This document shows positions 53,600 through 62,252 of a stretch of DNA of 64,000 nucleotides, one piece after another. Below the pieces are notes generated by a model. The model saw only the letters and a list, made by a program, of their open reading frames with translations, did no database searches and was not told where the DNA came from. The number at the start of each line of letters is the position of its first letter. Position 1 is the first letter of the stretch. The stretch is taken from the NCBI GenBank assembly GCA_965199135.1, contig OZ240685.1, positions 744,001-808,000 of the forward strand, read 5' to 3'. A program made the position numbers and the translations under genes. This DNA is from EB88 sp965199135 (GTDB lineage: Bacteria > Acidobacteriota > Terriglobia > Terriglobales > Acidobacteriaceae).

Positions 53600-54630
53600 C
53601 AGAAATAACCCTCCCGCTTCTTCAACTCCATCGAGCCTTCCTGGTCGTGGTCGATCACGCGGTTCGCGCGCTCCGACGAGCGGAAGCCAACAATCTCTTC
53701 AATGATCTTCGGGATCGTGTCCGCATCCGAGCGGATCGCGCCAGTGCAGGGGCTGCAGCCCAGCGAGCGAAGTCGCGACTTCACAAGCGCAGGCCGCTCC
53801 CCGGGCAAAGCGACAAACTCCTGCTCCGTAGGCAGCAGCGTCTCGCCGCGCACATACATCGGCCGCTCTCTCGCGAAATATAGATCGACGACCGGAATGC
53901 TCTCCTCGTAGATGTACTGCCAGACATCCATCTCGGTCCAGTTCGAGAGGGGAAACACGCGGATGGACTCGCCGGGATGAACACGCGCGTTGTACAGGTT
54001 CCACAACTCGGGCCGCTGGTTCTTCGGGTCCCATTGCCCGGCGCGATCACGGAAAGAGTAGATCCGCTCCTTCGCGCGCGACTTCTCCTCATCGCGCCTG
54101 GCGCCCCCGAATGCAGCAGTGAAGCCGTAGTGCTTCAGGCCGTCGAGCAACGCCTGTGTTTTCAGCAGGCCGCAGCAACGCTTGGTGTCGAGTGCAATCG
54201 GGTTGGTGCCGGCCGCCAGTGCTGCTTCATTGCGCCAGACCAGCAACTCGGCCCCGATGGAGCGCGCCATAGTATCGCGGAACTCGAGCATCTCGCGAAA
54301 CTTATACCCGGTGTCCACATGAAACAGCGGAAACGGGATCGGTGCGGGGTAAAAAGCCTTCTGTGCCAGCCGCAGCATCACGGCGGAGTCCTTGCCGATT
54401 GAGTACAGCATCACCGGCTTCTCAAATTCTGCGGCAACCTCGCGCAGGATGTGAATGCTCTCTGCTTCGAGCAGCTTGAGGTGACTGAGTCGCGAGCTAC
54501 CACTCACCAATGACCGAGCAGCGCGTTGTTTCTCGGGAGTATAGAGCGAAGCTCCGTCCATCTTTTCTAGAGTCGCCGGACGCCCAGACCGATTCAGCAA
54601 ATTGCCCTCGCTTCCACTTAGCAGTCGCAT
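53599..54630 (-). CDS. cysD: Sulfate adenylyltransferase small subunit
   Basis: A 343-residue ATP-sulfurylase subunit of the PP-loop ATPase type, which forms APS from ATP and sulfate together with CysN. The signature is LEAESIHILREVAAEFEKPVMLYSIGKDSAVMLRLAQKAFYPA (SGGKDS-like loop SIGKDS). Later VDTGYKFREMLEFRD, GARRDEEKSRAKERIYSFRD and FPLSNWTEMDVWQYI are all standard. The ATG at 54630 overlaps the preceding stop (TAATG) and follows GAAGGTG, so it is preferred; the ATG at 54561 would remove 23 non-conserved residues and may be equally valid. The cysN start overlaps its stop (TGATG). The pair is certain. Confidence 0.95.
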   Translation of the reverse strand: MRLLSGSEGNLLNRSGRPATLEKMDGASLYTPEKQRAARSLVSGSSRLSHLKLLEAESIHILREVAAEFEKPVMLYSIGKDSAVMLRLAQKAFYPAPIPFPLFHVDTGYKFREMLEFRDTMARSIGAELLVWRNEAALAAGTNPIALDTKRCCGLLKTQALLDGLKHYGFTAAFGGARRDEEKSRAKERIYSFRDRAGQWDPKNQRPELWNLYNARVHPGESIRVFPLSNWTEMDVWQYIYEESIPVVDLYFARERPMYVRGETLLPTEQEFVALPGERPALVKSRLRSLGCSPCTGAIRSDADTIPKIIEEIVGFRSSERANRVIDHDQEGSMELKKREGYF

Positions 54631-57600
54631 TAGAACAGCACCTTCAGGCCGAACTGGATCTGCCGCGAGGCCGAGGCCGCAGTCACCACGCCAGCCGTCG
54701 GGCTGCCGACCGCGGCAGCGTCCTGGCTCGCGGCAGCACCCTGCGTGGGCCCAGACGAGTACACCACCTCGTTGGGCGTCTGCAGGTTGGCGTGGTTCAG
54801 GATGTTGAAGAACTCTGATCGAAACTGCACATGCACCCGCTCACTTACGCTGATGTTCTTGAGCAGGGAAAAGTCCCATTCCGAGTAACCCGGACCCTCC
54901 AGCGTGTCGCGCCCGAGCGTGCCAACTGTTCCGTATGCAGGCGCAGAGAATGCATCGGCATTAAAGAAGTGGGCTGCTCTCGCAGCCGTGCTGCCGTGCG
55001 TGTAGAGATTGCTCGTGAACGTCGGGCTTCGATTTGGGCGAACGGGGTTGCGTGTGTCTCCAGAGCCTGTCGGGTTATAGCCAAGCTGCGGCGAGAAGGG
55101 AAAGCCGGTTTGCAGGTTCACGATGCTCGAGACGGTCCATCCCGAAACCACTTTGTTGGGCAGCGGGCTGAGATCTTGCAGATAGCGGGCGCCTGTACCA
55201 AGCGGCACGTCGTAACTGCCATGGAACGCGAACAGGTTGCGCACATCGGTGGCGGCTAGGCCGTAATCGAGCTTGGCGTTGTCGGGATACTCGACATAGG
55301 CCGGCGTGTTCGCCGACACCGACGTGTTCCACGCAGAGCCGTCGTCCAGGTTCTTCGAGAAGGTGTAATTGCCGCGCAGCTGCAGGCCATTCGCAAAGCT
55401 GCGGCGGAGGTCAACTTCAAGCGCGTTGTAATTCGAGATGCCGGTCGAGATCCACGAGGTCGTGTTTGCGAGGGAGGGGTTGGCCTTGGCGGTGGTCGGA
55501 TAATAAATCGTGCCGGCGCTGACGCCAGCCGGGCACACCGTCAGCGACTCGTCCGAGCACACGAGCGAAGCAGGCTCATTCTCATCCTCTGAAAGAATCT
55601 GGTGATAGCCATGCGAGCCGACATAGCCAACCGTCAATGCGAGCGCGGGCGCCAGTTGCTGCTCGACCTTGAAGGTCCACGCGAGCACGGCAGGCGTCTC
55701 AAGATTGGGCGACACATTGGACGGCGAGGGCAGCCCAACGGCGCCGGACGTTGGCGCGCTCACAGGCACGCCGCTATAGGTGAGCGTGGTATTGAACGGG
55801 GCAGCCTGGTCGAGGCGGTAGTCGAGATTGTCCAGCAGCGAGTGATGCAGCCCAAAGGACGCGCGCACTGCTGTTGTGCCTTTGCCGGTAACGTCCCACG
55901 CGAAAGCAACCCGCGGCTCGGGAAGAAACTTCGCGCGATTGTCCGTCAGGGCGGCCGCGCCCACACTCGGCGTCGTGTTGAGGATGCCGTTGGTGAAGCC
56001 GTACACGCTCGCGCGACCCTGGGCTTCGTTCCAGCCGTTCGTCGACTCCGTGCGCAGTCCTGCGCTCAACTCGAGCCTTGGCGTCACCTTGTACGTGTCC
56101 TGCACATACGCCGCGCCAAAGAGAGCGCGCCAGCCAAGCTCTGTCGGCTGCGGAACCACAGTGAATGTCTTGATAGTTCCTGCAAGAAACGTCGAAAGCG
56201 ACGCGAAACTAGCCTGCCCGAACTGATCCTGCGCGAGCGCATCGTTTGACTGCATGCGCTGGAGCCAGCCACCCGCCTCAATCTGGTGTTTGCCACTCGT
56301 GTAGTAGACGTGGTCATCGACCGTGAAGAGATTGCGCGAGGTTGCATTCTCAGAACCCACGTTTGCGCCCGCGCCGGTCACCTGCGACGAGCCATTCGAC
56401 GCCGTGCTGCCAGCGATCACGATCGCCCCGGTCGGCTTGCCCGCAAGAAAGGTTGGCGTCTCTGCCTGCACATCCGCGGGCACGGAACCGTTGAAGACAA
56501 AGCTCGCCCGCGAGAAGCCGAAACGCGCCGTGTTGAGCAGGTGCGAGGAGAACACATGCTGCTCCTGCACACTCAACACCTGCTCCCGCAACGCCTCATC
56601 AATCAGTGACAGCGGGTTCTGCGTGGGCGTGTTCGCAGCAGAGTCATCGACGGTGTACACGGCGAACAGGAGGTCGTTTGTGGAAAGGTTCGAGTCGAAA
56701 CGGGTGGTGCCAAAATCTTCGCGTATGTGCTGCGTCGGGGAGGAGAACGCTTCTGCGATGCCCGTAGGTGTGCCCGAGGCATTGAGCAGCTCCGGCCCGT
56801 TCTGCTGCGGCCACAGGTTGAAGAGCGACGCCACACCCGGGCCGAGCGGAACCTTGGTCTCGACGCCCGCGGCATTTGGCAGGGACCCAAGCCGCGCCTC
56901 GGCGTCTGGCACCAGCGTCACATCCGTGATGCCCAGCTTCTGCCTGTAACCTTCGTAGTTCCCGAACAGAAAGAGCTTGTTCTGCTTCAGCGGGCCACCC
57001 AGCGAGGCGCCGAAGTCGTTCCGCTGAAACTCCGGAATGCGCGCCTGGTCGAAGTAATTCCGCGCATCGAGTGCCGAGTTCCGCAGGAACTCGTAGGCTG
57101 CTCCATGCAGCTGATTTGTACCCGCGTCAGTCACAATCGAGACCTGGGCTCCCTGGCGCTTGCCATAGGTCGCGCCATAGGTGTCATAGACGACGTTGAA
57201 CTCACGCACCGCATCGACGCCCAGTAGCTGTCCACTGGTCCCGCCTGGAGTCAGGTTGATCAGGGAAGCCCCGGTGTACTCCACGCCGTTCAGGAGGTAG
57301 AGGTTATCCTGCGGTCGGCGACCAGAGACCGTGAACATGTTGCCGACCGCAGAGTTTGCGGTACCGACCGAGCCGGAGCGTTGCGCGGTGTAGTTCACGA
57401 TGCCCGGGTTAAGCGTCAGCAACTGGTCATAACTGCGGCCATTGAGTGGCAGCTGCTTCACCTGCCGCTCGTCCACCAGGCCCGCGGTCTGCTGCGTGGA
57501 CAGGTTTACCGCTGCAGGCGTGTCGGCCACCGTCACCTGCTCGGTTGCATTTGCAAGGCTCAGGACCAGGGGCACCCGCAATGCCTGGCCGATAGCGAGA

Positions 57601-57929
57601 TCGATGCCCGTCCGCTTCAGGGTTGCAAAGCCCGCGGCATCGACGGTCACCGCGTAAATACCCACAGGAATGGACGGAGCCGAAAACTCGCCCGCCGCGT
57701 CAGTACGCAGGTGCCGCTCGGTGCCGGTGTTCTGGTTATGCACCAGCACCGACGCGTTGGCGACGACGGCCCCGGTCGCATCCGTGACAGCCCCAGCAAT
57801 GGTTCCGCCGACTACCTGCGCAGAAAGTAATGGTGCAGACGCCAGCAAAGCGGCAGTCGCAGCAACGCCCCATCGGTGTCGCGGACGGAGATACCTCTTC
57901 GAAGACGAAGGGGCAAGATAGCGGTACAT
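54630..57929 (-). CDS. Oar-like TonB-dependent outer-membrane receptor, CarboxypepD_reg type
   Basis: A 1099-residue outer-membrane protein. The N-terminal signal peptide ends about residue 38 (ASAPLLSAQ). Residues 40-125 are a carboxypeptidase-regulatory-like beta-sandwich (GGTIAGAVTDATGAVVANASV), then a TonB-type plug (QLPLNGRSYDQLLTLNPGIV...SGRRPQDNLYLLNGVEY) and a large barrel ending in the outer-membrane insertion signal LKVLF with a terminal Phe. Acidobacteria have many such Oar-like receptors, with unknown ligands. Its stop overlaps the cysD start (TAATG), so it belongs to the sulfate operon. The plausible cargo is a sulfur-containing compound. A GGAG Shine-Dalgarno lies 7 bases before the ATG. 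Confidence 0.85.
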   Translation of the reverse strand: MYRYLAPSSSKRYLRPRHRWGVAATAALLASAPLLSAQVVGGTIAGAVTDATGAVVANASVLVHNQNTGTERHLRTDAAGEFSAPSIPVGIYAVTVDAAGFATLKRTGIDLAIGQALRVPLVLSLANATEQVTVADTPAAVNLSTQQTAGLVDERQVKQLPLNGRSYDQLLTLNPGIVNYTAQRSGSVGTANSAVGNMFTVSGRRPQDNLYLLNGVEYTGASLINLTPGGTSGQLLGVDAVREFNVVYDTYGATYGKRQGAQVSIVTDAGTNQLHGAAYEFLRNSALDARNYFDQARIPEFQRNDFGASLGGPLKQNKLFLFGNYEGYRQKLGITDVTLVPDAEARLGSLPNAAGVETKVPLGPGVASLFNLWPQQNGPELLNASGTPTGIAEAFSSPTQHIREDFGTTRFDSNLSTNDLLFAVYTVDDSAANTPTQNPLSLIDEALREQVLSVQEQHVFSSHLLNTARFGFSRASFVFNGSVPADVQAETPTFLAGKPTGAIVIAGSTASNGSSQVTGAGANVGSENATSRNLFTVDDHVYYTSGKHQIEAGGWLQRMQSNDALAQDQFGQASFASLSTFLAGTIKTFTVVPQPTELGWRALFGAAYVQDTYKVTPRLELSAGLRTESTNGWNEAQGRASVYGFTNGILNTTPSVGAAALTDNRAKFLPEPRVAFAWDVTGKGTTAVRASFGLHHSLLDNLDYRLDQAAPFNTTLTYSGVPVSAPTSGAVGLPSPSNVSPNLETPAVLAWTFKVEQQLAPALALTVGYVGSHGYHQILSEDENEPASLVCSDESLTVCPAGVSAGTIYYPTTAKANPSLANTTSWISTGISNYNALEVDLRRSFANGLQLRGNYTFSKNLDDGSAWNTSVSANTPAYVEYPDNAKLDYGLAATDVRNLFAFHGSYDVPLGTGARYLQDLSPLPNKVVSGWTVSSIVNLQTGFPFSPQLGYNPTGSGDTRNPVRPNRSPTFTSNLYTHGSTAARAAHFFNADAFSAPAYGTVGTLGRDTLEGPGYSEWDFSLLKNISVSERVHVQFRSEFFNILNHANLQTPNEVVYSSGPTQGAAASQDAAAVGSPTAGVVTAASASRQIQFGLKVLF

Positions 57930-58243
57930 GGTGTGTCTCCAGAGTGAGAAAGAGCAAACTGTGTGTTGGAAGTCAGCGGGCGCAAACAGAACGGGCGCGC
58001 AGACAACAACAACAGCAACAGCCCTGGAGAAGAGCTGCGGGTGCGAACGGATTGGAAGAGCGGAGAGACATCCGTTTTCTCACGTGCTGATAAGGAGGGA
58101 GAAGAGCCAGGAGGCTCAGCGTCTTACAGGGACTGCAAACAGGCAAAGAAGTGCGCGCAACAGCCTCGACAACAACAAGTGGACGAGTTGGAGGCGGCGC
58201 GCAGCATCTCTGTCCACAGAGCATACCACGGCTCCAGAGGCCC
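57930..58243. other. Long non-coding leader of the TonB/cys operon
   Basis: A 314-base gap between the yqeY stop and the receptor start, both minus strand. On the minus strand it contains CTCTG-TGGA-CAGAG near 58209-58222, AACGGA...TCCGTT near 58048-58076, and a CAACAACAACAGCAAC repeat (plus strand 58003-58021). No frame is convincing as a protein. The hairpins suggest a structured leader, but I could not match any known sulfur riboswitch. Confidence 0.45.
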
Positions 58244-58738
58244 CTATTGACCGGCGAGCGCCTGTTTCACCAACTCGCTGACCTGACGCCCCTCTGCACG
58301 CATGCCCCTCTGCCTGATGCGTTCGTACACCGCTTTCATAGCGGCGCCCATGGCCTTCGGGTTGAGCTCCGTGCCTGCCGTACGCAGCTCGGCGAAAACG
58401 TCCGCAATCAGCGCTTCGACGTCGTTCGCGCTCGCGGCCTGCGGCAAGTACCTCTCGATCATTACGATCTCCTCCGCCTCCTTCGCCGCGAGTTCCGGGC
58501 GTCCGCCTTTGGTAAACTGCTCGATCGACTCACGCCGCTGCTTGATCAAAGTTGTCAGGGTCGCTTCGGCTTCGCTCTCGCTGAGCGGCTCGCGCTTCTC
58601 GATCTCGCGATTCTTGAGCGCCGACTTCACCATGCGCAGCGTCTCCACGCGCAAGGCATCACGCGCCTTCATCGCCTGCACTACGTCTCCGTCGATCCGC
58701 TTTACCAACCCCTGTGCCGCGCCTGCTTCACCACTCAT
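58244..58738 (-). CDS. YqeY/GatB-tail-like protein
   Basis: A 164-residue protein of the YqeY (GatB_YqeY) family, related to the C-terminal tail of GatB seen at the left edge. The family stretch is VVQAMKARDALRVETLRMVKSALKNREIEKREPLSE, followed by a second helical bundle ending GMRAEGRQVSELVKQAL. These small proteins may bind tRNA or help amidotransferases, but their role is not settled. The ATG at 58738 has AGAGG 5 bases upstream and is preferred over the longer frame to 58792. Its minus-strand -10 is TACAAT (58762-58767), diverging from the aminotransferase gene. Confidence 0.88.
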   Translation of the reverse strand: MSGEAGAAQGLVKRIDGDVVQAMKARDALRVETLRMVKSALKNREIEKREPLSESEAEATLTTLIKQRRESIEQFTKGGRPELAAKEAEEIVMIERYLPQAASANDVEALIADVFAELRTAGTELNPKAMGAAMKAVYERIRQRGMRAEGRQVSELVKQALAGQ

Positions 58739-58761
58739 AGAAACCTCTTCCGAAACAACTA

Positions 58762-58802
58762 ATTGTAGGTCTTCGCGACTCGTACGGGGCACAGGCTACA
58801 AT
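58762..58802. promoter_or_regulatory. Divergent -10 boxes for yqeY and the serC-like gene
   Basis: TACAAT occurs on the minus strand (58762-58767) facing yqeY and on the plus strand (58797-58802) facing the aminotransferase. No strong -35 is seen on either side. Confidence 0.4.
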
Positions 58803-58892
58803 TCGGCCCACGTGCGTTCCTCCCCCGCGCACCCGTCATCCTTCACAAAGCGGCAGTACGCCCTGCCAGCGCAGAAAGGCCCTTTGCTTCCC

Positions 58893-60143
58893 ATGATCCG
58901 CAAGACACGTCTCTTCACACCCGGGCCCACACCCTTGCTGCCCGCAGCCCAGTTCGCTATGGCCGCTGCCGACATGCATCACCGCACCCCGGAGTTCCGC
59001 AAGCTATTTGAGCGCGTTCTGCGCGACCTCAAGGTCTTCGTCGGCACCGCAAACGATGTGCTGCTGCTTGCGTCCTCGGGCACAGGCGCGATGGAAGCCG
59101 CCGTTGCCAACATCACCTCGCCGGGCGATCGCGTTCTTGTTCTCTCCGCCGGGAAATTTGGCGAGCGCTGGGCTGCGCTCGCACGCGCCTTCTCCTGCGA
59201 TGTCGACATTGTCTCTGCTCCATACGGCTCCACATTCGCCATCGACGACGTGCGCCGCGCTCTGCGCATCGAACACCGGGCCGTGTTCATGCAGGCGACG
59301 GAAACCTCAACCGGCATCCGTCACTGCGTTCCCGCTGTCGCCGAGTTGCTGCGCCAGCAGCGCAGCGATGCGCTGCTTGTGGTCGATGCCATTACAGGAC
59401 TCGGCACCACGCATTTTGCTGTCGATCGCGACGTCGACATCATGATAGGTGGCTCGCAGAAAGCAGTGATGATCCCGCCCGGCCTGGCTTATCTTTCCGT
59501 AAGCGAGCGCGCCTGGGAGGCGATGGATATCTCGCTCAATCCGCGCTACTACTTCGACCTGCGCAAGGAACGCAAGAACGCGCACAAAGCCGAATCTGCC
59601 TACACCCCCGCCGTGTCGCTGATTGCCGGCCTCGCCGCTGCCTTTGACTTCATCGCGGCACAAGCCGATGGCGATCTCGGGCAGGGGCGCATGGCGCTCG
59701 TCAACAACGCCGAGATGTGTGCGGCGATGACGCGTGCGGCGGTCACATCGATGGGTCTCGAACTTTTTGCGCCCACAGCACCAGCAGCCGCTGTCACAGC
59801 AGTGGTGCCACCCGCCGGCGTAGACTCCGGCGTGATCGTCAAGGAGCTGAAACAGCGCTTCGGCGCGACCATCACCAACGGGCAAGGCGAGATGAAAGGG
59901 CAGATCTTTCGCATCGCGCACCTCGGCTTCTTCGACTACATGGACACGATCGCGCTGATCGGTGCGCTCGAGCACGTGGCCGTTGAAGCATTGCAGTTAT
60001 CCGGCGTCACCCTCGGCTCTGCGCTGCGCGCCGCACAGGAGGTCTACGCTGACCGGCATCCGATCCTCGCACCCCGCGCTGCATGCCCCTGTGGACGCGC
60101 ACTTGCCGAGTGCGCGCGCAAGGCTGTCGAGGTCAAAGCATGA
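58893..60143 (+). CDS. Class V aminotransferase (phosphoserine/serine-glyoxylate type)
   Basis: A 416-residue PLP enzyme. The N-terminal RLFTPGPTPLLPAAQFAMAAADMHHRTPEF is typical of serine-glyoxylate/phosphoserine transaminases. The PLP Lys190 is in GGSQKAVMIPPGLAYLSVSE; TETSTGIRHCV and VVDAITGLGT provide other PLP contacts. Because serA follows with an ATGA overlap, it most likely acts as phosphoserine aminotransferase. The ATG at 58893 was chosen; an in-frame GTG at 58812, 9 bases after TACAAT, would add 27 polar residues and could be the leaderless start. The C-terminal tail contains CPCGRALAEC, an unusual cysteine cluster. Confidence 0.88.
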   Translation: MIRKTRLFTPGPTPLLPAAQFAMAAADMHHRTPEFRKLFERVLRDLKVFVGTANDVLLLASSGTGAMEAAVANITSPGDRVLVLSAGKFGERWAALARAFSCDVDIVSAPYGSTFAIDDVRRALRIEHRAVFMQATETSTGIRHCVPAVAELLRQQRSDALLVVDAITGLGTTHFAVDRDVDIMIGGSQKAVMIPPGLAYLSVSERAWEAMDISLNPRYYFDLRKERKNAHKAESAYTPAVSLIAGLAAAFDFIAAQADGDLGQGRMALVNNAEMCAAMTRAAVTSMGLELFAPTAPAAAVTAVVPPAGVDSGVIVKELKQRFGATITNGQGEMKGQIFRIAHLGFFDYMDTIALIGALEHVAVEALQLSGVTLGSALRAAQEVYADRHPILAPRAACPCGRALAECARKAVEVKA

Positions 60144-61741
60144 AGATTGTTCTTGCAGAAAAGGTCTCGCCGGCAACGCTGGCCGTGTTTCGCGAAGAAG
60201 CCGGCTGGGCGGTGCTGACGCACGAGGAAATCACGAACCTGCCCCAGGCCCTTGCGGATGCCGATGCGCTCGTGGTGCGCTCGGCCGTGCAGGTAGACGA
60301 TGCCCTGATGGCACATGCGCCAAAGCTCCGCGTCATCGGCCGCGCCGGCGTCGGCGTCGACAATATCGACGCAGAAGCCGCCACGCGTCGCGGCATCGTC
60401 GTCATGAACACGCCGGGCGCAAATGCCGTCGCGGTGGCCGAGCTGACGCTGGCGCTCATGCTTGCGCTGGCTCGCGAACTGCCTCGCGCCAACGCCGCGC
60501 TGCATGCCGGCCGCTGGGAGAAAAAGTCTCTCGCCGGGTCGGAGCTTCGCGGCAAAACACTCGGCATCCTTGGCCTCGGAAGGATCGGGCTTGAGGTTGC
60601 CAGACGCGCACGCGCCTTTGGCATGACGCTCGCCGGGCATGATCCGTTCGTGGCCGCTGCGGTCGCGCGCGAGCACGAGGTCCGCCTCTTGGGCGTGGAA
60701 GAACTGTTTCGCACGAGCGACTACCTCTCGCTCCACGTCGGCCTGACGCCGCAAACCCACAACATCGTCAACGCGCTAACACTGGCAACGATGAAACGCA
60801 GTGCGCGCATTATCAATTGCGCGCGTGGCGAGCTGATCGACGGCGCGGCGCTCGCGGAGGCGCTGCGCTCCGGCAGCATCGCCGGAGCGGCGCTTGACGT
60901 GTTTGACCAGGAACCGCTGAGAGAATCGCCCTTCTTCGGCATGGAGCGCGTGCTGCTGACGCCTCACATCGCGGGCTCGACAGCAGAAGCGCAGGAGGCG
61001 GTAGGGATCCAGATCGCCGAACAGGTACGGGCCTATCTGAAACTGGGCGTAGTTCAAAATGCGGTCAACAGCCCCTCGCTCTCGCACGAGCAGTACCTTC
61101 TGCTGGCGCCCTTTGCAGATGCGGCAGAGCGCCTCGGCGCCATGCTGGCGCAGCTGCTGCCACGCGAGAGTGGCGGCCTGGAGAGTATCTCGATCGGCTA
61201 CAGCGGCGCATTGGCAGGCGCACAAACCGAGATGGTGCGCAATGCTGCCCTCGCCGGGGTGCTCAGCCAGAGCGAGGCGGCCAACCGCATCAATGCCGCG
61301 CAGGTCGCGGGTGAGCGCGGCATGCGCGTACACGAAGAAGAGATGGGGAGCGGTATAAGCTTCCTCGAGATCTCACTCCACACACGTGATGGAGCGTCCC
61401 TGGCAGCGCGCGCCGGCGTTTCCGCAAGCCGTCCAGGCTTGGGCGCGGGCGCGCGCTTGCTGCAGCTCGAGAACATCGCGATCGAAGCGCCGCTTGAGGG
61501 CACCCTTCTGGTGGTCCGCAACAGTGACGTCCCGGGCGTGATCGGCAAGCTCGGTACGGTTGTCGGCGAACACAGCATCAACATCGCAAACTTTGCGCTA
61601 GGGCGAGCAGACGGCCTGGCGCATGGCACCGCTCTGGCTGTGATCCAGATCGACGGGGAAGCCACACCGGCTCTCCTGCGGCAGCTGCGCGCAGTCGAGG
61701 CCGTACACGAAGTGCGGTCTGTCCGGCTGGCGGACGCGTAG
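60140..61741 (+). CDS. serA: D-3-phosphoglycerate dehydrogenase
   Basis: A 533-residue enzyme starting serine synthesis. The N-terminal substrate domain reads KIVLAEKVSPATL; the NAD domain has VIGRAGVGVDNIDAEAA, GILGLGRIGLEVARRARAFG (Rossmann fingerprint) and catalytic Arg/Glu/His ending in LTPHIAGSTAEAQEAVG. A middle intervening domain (about 320-455) and a C-terminal ACT domain (LLVVRNSDVPGVIGKLGTVVGEHSINIANFALGR) make it the long type I form, known to be serine-inhibited in Mycobacterium. Its ATG overlaps the aminotransferase stop (ATGA). The pair forms a serine operon; no serB is seen. Confidence 0.95.
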   Translation: MKIVLAEKVSPATLAVFREEAGWAVLTHEEITNLPQALADADALVVRSAVQVDDALMAHAPKLRVIGRAGVGVDNIDAEAATRRGIVVMNTPGANAVAVAELTLALMLALARELPRANAALHAGRWEKKSLAGSELRGKTLGILGLGRIGLEVARRARAFGMTLAGHDPFVAAAVAREHEVRLLGVEELFRTSDYLSLHVGLTPQTHNIVNALTLATMKRSARIINCARGELIDGAALAEALRSGSIAGAALDVFDQEPLRESPFFGMERVLLTPHIAGSTAEAQEAVGIQIAEQVRAYLKLGVVQNAVNSPSLSHEQYLLLAPFADAAERLGAMLAQLLPRESGGLESISIGYSGALAGAQTEMVRNAALAGVLSQSEAANRINAAQVAGERGMRVHEEEMGSGISFLEISLHTRDGASLAARAGVSASRPGLGAGARLLQLENIAIEAPLEGTLLVVRNSDVPGVIGKLGTVVGEHSINIANFALGRADGLAHGTALAVIQIDGEATPALLRQLRAVEAVHEVRSVRLADA

Positions 61742-61798
61742 AGCGGCTATCCATGCGTCTCCGATACAATCAAGACATCGCTCGATTGAAGGTGCCCC

Positions 61799-62164
61799 GT
61801 GCCGTTATACGAATACCGCTGCACCGCCTGCGGCCACACATTTGAGAAGATCCAGAGCTTCAGCGCGCCCGACGAGAAAGAATGCCCCAGGTGCGGAGGC
61901 GCCGTGGAACGCCTTCTCTCCGCACCTGCCATCCAGTTCAAGGGTTCCGGCTTCTACCTGACCGATTACGGCAAGTCAGGAGGCGCCGGCAAAGGCTCCT
62001 CGAAAAGTGGCGAGTCGAAGTCCGAGGGTTCTGGCAGTACCTCTGACAGTGGCAGTAGCAGCAGCGCTCCCGCGTCGACCCCGAGCACATCCTCTGCTCC
62101 TTCCTCGGGTTCAAGCTCCCCGAGTAGCGGCGCATCAGGCTCCAGCGGAACGAAGAGCAGCTAG
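61799..62164 (+). CDS. FmdB-type zinc-ribbon protein with Ser/Gly-rich tail
   Basis: A 121-residue protein. The first 45 residues are an FmdB regulatory-type zinc ribbon: PLYEYRCTACGHTFEKIQ with Cys8/Cys11 and ECPRCGG with Cys29/Cys32, followed by RLLSAPAIQFKGSGFYLTDYG. After residue 58 the chain is almost only Ser, Gly, Thr, Ala and Pro, so disordered. The start is a GTG at 61799 with AAGGTG just upstream. It is 57 bases after serA and ends in a strong terminator. The function of FmdB-like proteins is unsettled; originally linked to formamidase regulation. Confidence 0.85.
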   Translation: MPLYEYRCTACGHTFEKIQSFSAPDEKECPRCGGAVERLLSAPAIQFKGSGFYLTDYGKSGGAGKGSSKSGESKSEGSGSTSDSGSSSSAPASTPSTSSAPSSGSSSPSSGASGSSGTKSS

Positions 62165-62180
62165 CTTCCCCCTCACACAC

Positions 62181-62214
62181 GAGAGCGGCCTCCTGCAGGG
62201 AGGCCGCTCTCTTT
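62181..62214. terminator. Strong terminator between fmdB-like gene and Lys-rich gene
   Basis: GAGAGCGGCCTCC-TGCAG-GGAGGCCGCTCTC is a perfect 13-bp stem followed by TTT on the plus strand, between convergent genes. Confidence 0.85.
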
Positions 62215-62252
62215 GCCGCTGACTGCTTTGCGGGCGTCTTCTTGGTCGGGCT

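Noticed and set aside
58000..58021. CAACAACAACAGCAAC repeat as a CRISPR or satellite
   Set aside because: Only a few short trinucleotide units, no spacers, and no other array-like pattern anywhere in the window.
57930..58243. SAM-I-type riboswitch before the cys operon
   Set aside because: CTTATCA occurs on the sense strand, but the conserved GGAGGGA and AAACCCGGCAACC-type core is missing.
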